Below are positions 61,324 through 64,000 of a DNA stretch of 64,000 nt, in pieces; the first letter of the stretch is position 1, and each line of letters starts with the position of its first letter. The notes beneath the pieces are model-generated. The model did not search any database and had not been told where the DNA came from. It was given only the letters and a program-made list of their open reading frames with translations. Origin of the DNA: CAYJLW01 sp964370965 (lineage in GTDB: Bacteria; Actinomycetota; Acidimicrobiia; UBA2766); the NCBI GenBank assembly GCA_964370965.1, contig CAYJLW010000005.1, forward strand, positions 1-64,000, in the 5' to 3' direction. The position numbers and the translations under genes were made by a program.

Positions 61324-62582
61324 TCGCCCAGCGCCCGCCGGCCGATGTCGTGGCGCACCTGCATCCCTGGCCAGCCGATGCGGTCGACGGCGGCGTAGGC
61401 GGCGTCCCGGGCAGAGACGAGACCGTCGCCCAGGCCCGTGACCGCGAGCACACGGCCCCCGGCGGTGACGACGTCCTCGCCGCTCATCGCCGTGCCGGCG
61501 TGGAAGACGACCGTGTCCGGGACGTCGGCGGCGTCCCCGAGGCCGTCGATCCGGTCGCCGGTACGGGCACCCTCGGGATAGCCGGGGGCGGCCGCCACGA
61601 CCGTGAGCGCCGCCCGGGCGGCGACGTCGACCGCCTCGGTGGCGAGCGCCCCGGCCGCCACCGCCCCGAGGACGGCACCGAGGTCGCAGTCGAGGCGGGG
61701 AATGACGGCCTGCGCCTCGGGGTCGCCGAAGCGGCAGTTGAACTCGATCACCTGGGGGCCGGCCGCCGTGAGCATGAGACCGGCGTAGAGCACTCCCCGG
61801 TACTCGACACCGTCCTTCGCCAGCGACCAGATGGTGGGCTCCACGATGCGCTCCATGACGGTCTCGACGACCGCCGGAGTCGCCACCGGCACGGGGCTGT
61901 AGGCGCCCATCCCCCCCGTATTCGGGCCCGTGTCGCCCTCTCCGATGCGCTTGTGGTCCTGGGCCGGAGGCAGGGGCACGAGCGTCTTGCCGTCCGAGAG
62001 CACGAGCAGGGACACCTCGGGCCCCTCCAGGAGCTCTTCGACGAGCACGGTGGCACCGGCCGTGCCGAAGCGCCCTTCGAAACAGGCGCGGACGGCGACG
62101 GCGGCCTCGCGGGCGTCAGCGGCGACCGTGACGCCCTTGCCGGCGGCGAGGCCGTCGGCCTTCACGACACAGGGTCCGTCGATCCGGCGCACGAGACGCA
62201 GCGCGGTGTCGAGATCGGAGACGGCGTCGGCGCGCGCCGTGGGCACGCCGCCTCTGGCCATGACCTCCTTGGCGTACGTCTTGGAGGACTCGATGCGGGC
62301 CCCGGCCGCCGTGGGGCCGAAGACCGCGACACCCCGGTCGGCGCCACGATCGGCGAGGCCGGCGGCCAGAGGATCCTCGGGGCCCACGACGACGAGATCG
62401 ACGTCCTCGGCATCCGCGAGACGCAGGAGGCCGTCGAGATCCTTCACAGACACGGCGTGGCAGGCGGCCACCTCCGCAATGCCGGGATTCCCGGGGGCGG
62501 CGATGACAGTGTGGCCGGAGCGGGCGATCCCCCAGGCCAGGGCGTGTTCCCGACCGCCGGAGCCCACGACGAGGATCTTCAT
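61320..62582 (-). CDS. purD: Phosphoribosylamine-glycine ligase
   Basis: This 420-residue ATP-grasp enzyme carries out the second step of purine synthesis, joining glycine and phosphoribosylamine. It has MKILVVGSGGREHALAWGIA, VVGPEDPLAAGLAD, ATP-grasp VVKADGLAAGKGVTVAAD, and the signature RFGDPEAQAVIPRL. The usual SHXD-type metal residues are present in order. It is coupled to the phosphatase gene by overlap. purA lies 92 bases upstream on the same strand. Confidence 0.98.
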   Translation of the reverse strand: MKILVVGSGGREHALAWGIARSGHTVIAAPGNPGIAEVAACHAVSVKDLDGLLRLADAEDVDLVVVGPEDPLAAGLADRGADRGVAVFGPTAAGARIESSKTYAKEVMARGGVPTARADAVSDLDTALRLVRRIDGPCVVKADGLAAGKGVTVAADAREAAVAVRACFEGRFGTAGATVLVEELLEGPEVSLLVLSDGKTLVPLPPAQDHKRIGEGDTGPNTGGMGAYSPVPVATPAVVETVMERIVEPTIWSLAKDGVEYRGVLYAGLMLTAAGPQVIEFNCRFGDPEAQAVIPRLDCDLGAVLGAVAAGALATEAVDVAARAALTVVAAAPGYPEGARTGDRIDGLGDAADVPDTVVFHAGTAMSGEDVVTAGGRVLAVTGLGDGLVSARDAAYAAVDRIGWPGMQVRHDIGRRALGE

Positions 62583-62674
62583 CCCGGAACCCTAGGAGCA
62601 CGCGGAACCGGCCGCCAGTACGGGGCCGCTCGCCGCAGCCGGCTGTCTCTTCCTCGCCGAGCCGGGCCCGGCGA

Positions 62675-63946
62675 CTACGCGGCGAGCGTCTGCTCGCGGG
62701 ACGGACCCACCGAGACGAGCTGGACGGGCACGCCGGCGAGCTCTTCCAGGAAGCGCACGTAGTCCTGGGCCGGGCCGGGGAGGTCCGCGAATTCGGTCAC
62801 GCCGGTGATGTCACAGGACCAGCCCGGCATCTCCTCGTACACCGGTCGGGCGTGGTGGAACGCCGACTGGTGGTACGGCATGTCCTCGTGGCGGACGCCG
62901 TCGGCCTCATAGGCGACACAGACCTTGAGCGTGTCGAAGCAGGAGAGCACGTCGAGCTTCGTGAGTGCCAGGGACGTCAGGGAGTTCACCCTGACCCCGT
63001 AGCGGAGGATGACGGCGTCGAACCAGCCGCAGCGGCGTTCCCGGCCGGTCACGGTGCCGTACTCGACGCCGACCCGCTGCATGGTCGCGCCCGCCTCGTC
63101 GTCGAGCTCGGTCGGGAACGGGCCCGTCCCCACGCGGGTGACATACGCCTTCGCCACTCCGATGATGCGTTCCAGGGCCCGGGGGCCGACACCGGCGCCG
63201 GTGCACATGCCCGAGGCCACCGGGTTCGAGGAGGTCACGAACGGGTAGGTGCCGTGGTCGACGTCGAGCATCGTGGCCTGGGCACCCTCGAAGAGCACGT
63301 GCTCGCCCGCCTCGAGCGCCCGGTGGACGGTGCCCACCGTGTCGCCCACGTAGGGCCGGAGGCGCTCGCCGTACTCCAGGTACTCCTCGACGACGTCGTC
63401 GCCCTCCACGGGGAGCCGGCCGTAGATCTTGGCGAGGATCTGGTTCTTCTCCCGCAGGGCGGCCTCGACCTTCTGGCGGAATATCTTCTCGTCGAGGACG
63501 TCCTGGACCCTTATGCCCACCCGGGTGGCCTTGTCGGCGTACGTGGGGCCGATGCCCTTCTTCGTGGTCCCGAGCTGCATTCTGCCCAGGAAACGCTCTG
63601 TGACCTTGTCGATCTCGAGGTGGTAGGGCATGACGAGGTGTGCGCTGCCCGAGACGAGGAGCCGGGAGACGTCCACCCCGCGGGCAGCGAGGCCGTCGAC
63701 CTCCTCGAGGAGCACCGCCGGGTTGACCACGACGCCGTTGCCGATCACGGGCGTGATGTGGTCGTACAGGACGCCGGAGGGGACGAGGCGGAGCTTGTAG
63801 GTCTCGCCGTCGACGACGATCGTGTGGCCGGCGTTGTCGCCGCCCGTGCATCGCACGACCATGTTCATCTCGTCGGCGAGAAGGTCTGTGAGCTTGCCTT
63901 TGCCTTCGTCACCCCACTGGGTGCCGATGAGGGCGGTTCCGGGCAC
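62675..63946 (-). CDS. purA: Adenylosuccinate synthetase
   Basis: This 423-residue GTP-dependent enzyme converts IMP and aspartate to adenylosuccinate. The P-loop is TQWGDEGKGKLTDLLADEMN. It has GDNAGHTIVVDGETYKLRLV with the catalytic His, the signature GIGPTYADKATRVGIRVQD, and ALTKLDVLSCFDTLKVCVAY in the base-binding part. It is full length. Together with purD it makes a purine-synthesis pair. Confidence 0.98.
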   Translation of the reverse strand: MPGTALIGTQWGDEGKGKLTDLLADEMNMVVRCTGGDNAGHTIVVDGETYKLRLVPSGVLYDHITPVIGNGVVVNPAVLLEEVDGLAARGVDVSRLLVSGSAHLVMPYHLEIDKVTERFLGRMQLGTTKKGIGPTYADKATRVGIRVQDVLDEKIFRQKVEAALREKNQILAKIYGRLPVEGDDVVEEYLEYGERLRPYVGDTVGTVHRALEAGEHVLFEGAQATMLDVDHGTYPFVTSSNPVASGMCTGAGVGPRALERIIGVAKAYVTRVGTGPFPTELDDEAGATMQRVGVEYGTVTGRERRCGWFDAVILRYGVRVNSLTSLALTKLDVLSCFDTLKVCVAYEADGVRHEDMPYHQSAFHHARPVYEEMPGWSCDITGVTEFADLPGPAQDYVRFLEELAGVPVQLVSVGPSREQTLAA

Positions 63947-64000
63947 GCGTGACTCCGGGAACGTCGGTTGGGGACGGGGCGAGTCTAGGACTCTGAAGCG

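Overview
This is a GC-rich actinobacterial chromosome segment, most likely from a metagenome assembly. There are two 10-N scaffold joins at 18292-18301 and 58323-58332, each buried in artificial-looking G/C homopolymers. BldC, a CtaF-type oxidase subunit, actinobacterial Rex, IdeR-like control and leaderless promoters (TANNNT six or seven bases before ATG) all point to Actinobacteriota. A split cytochrome b with a diheme cytochrome c and an oxidase subunit II carrying an extra blue-copper domain suggest an Acidimicrobiia-like lineage. That placement is inference. No phage, insertion sequence, integrase or CRISPR array is visible.

Layout. 1-14.6 kb: a tRNA 3' end, an epimerase/Rrf2 pair, a PspC-type envelope-stress sensor kinase with its regulator and a second PspC/LiaF-like protein, a DUF2207-like membrane protein, a TreT-like glycosyltransferase, BldC, a ParA-like ATPase, a GT4 glycosyltransferase and an aldehyde dehydrogenase. 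14.7-18.2 kb: an acyl-CoA ligase with an upstream operator, a glutaredoxin-like protein, Rex with its own operator, and a degenerate aminotransferase-like protein. 18.4-23.6 kb, minus strand: an extended cytochrome bc operon (membrane protein, 2x[4Fe-4S] ferredoxin, split cytochrome b, Rieske, diheme cytochrome c, membrane protein). 23.8-29.2 kb: galE, then the System II cytochrome c maturation genes (TlpA/ResA-like, ResB, CcsA, a 58-residue membrane peptide) and a membrane cytochrome c. 29.2-30.9 kb: a copper-protein/FTR1 iron-uptake pair under an IdeR-like box. 30.9-38.6 kb: aa3 oxidase ctaC-D-E-F, ctaG, ctaB and a Sco/thioredoxin-like lipoprotein. 38.6-44.2 kb: flavodoxin, a secreted GH43-like protein, a geranylgeranyl/menaquinone reductase and an ABC1/UbiB kinase. 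44.3-60.0 kb: the 14-gene nuoA-N operon. 60.3-64 kb: a phosphatase, purD and purA.

Together the genes describe an aerobic chain: Complex I to menaquinone, to the bc complex and c-type cytochromes, to aa3 oxidase. The maturation factors and the NADH/NAD sensor Rex lie beside it.

The most unusual signal is a set of short repeat families lodged in the respiratory loci. (1) A G-run/C-run hairpin element lies between nuoH/nuoI, between nuoK/nuoL, after nuoN and between the reductase and UbiB genes. In the two nuo junctions it forms a complete bridging reading frame whose first codons copy the start of the downstream gene and whose ends keep the stop/start coupling of the operon. (2) Tandem repeats sharing a 16-base core occur inside nuoG and, on the opposite coding strand, inside ctaF. 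(3) A roughly 60-base repeat flanks galE and recurs before nuoA. (4) A hairpin repeat lies before ctaG and between nuoD and nuoE. Three further long inverted repeats (2334, 36024, 60142) are single copies.
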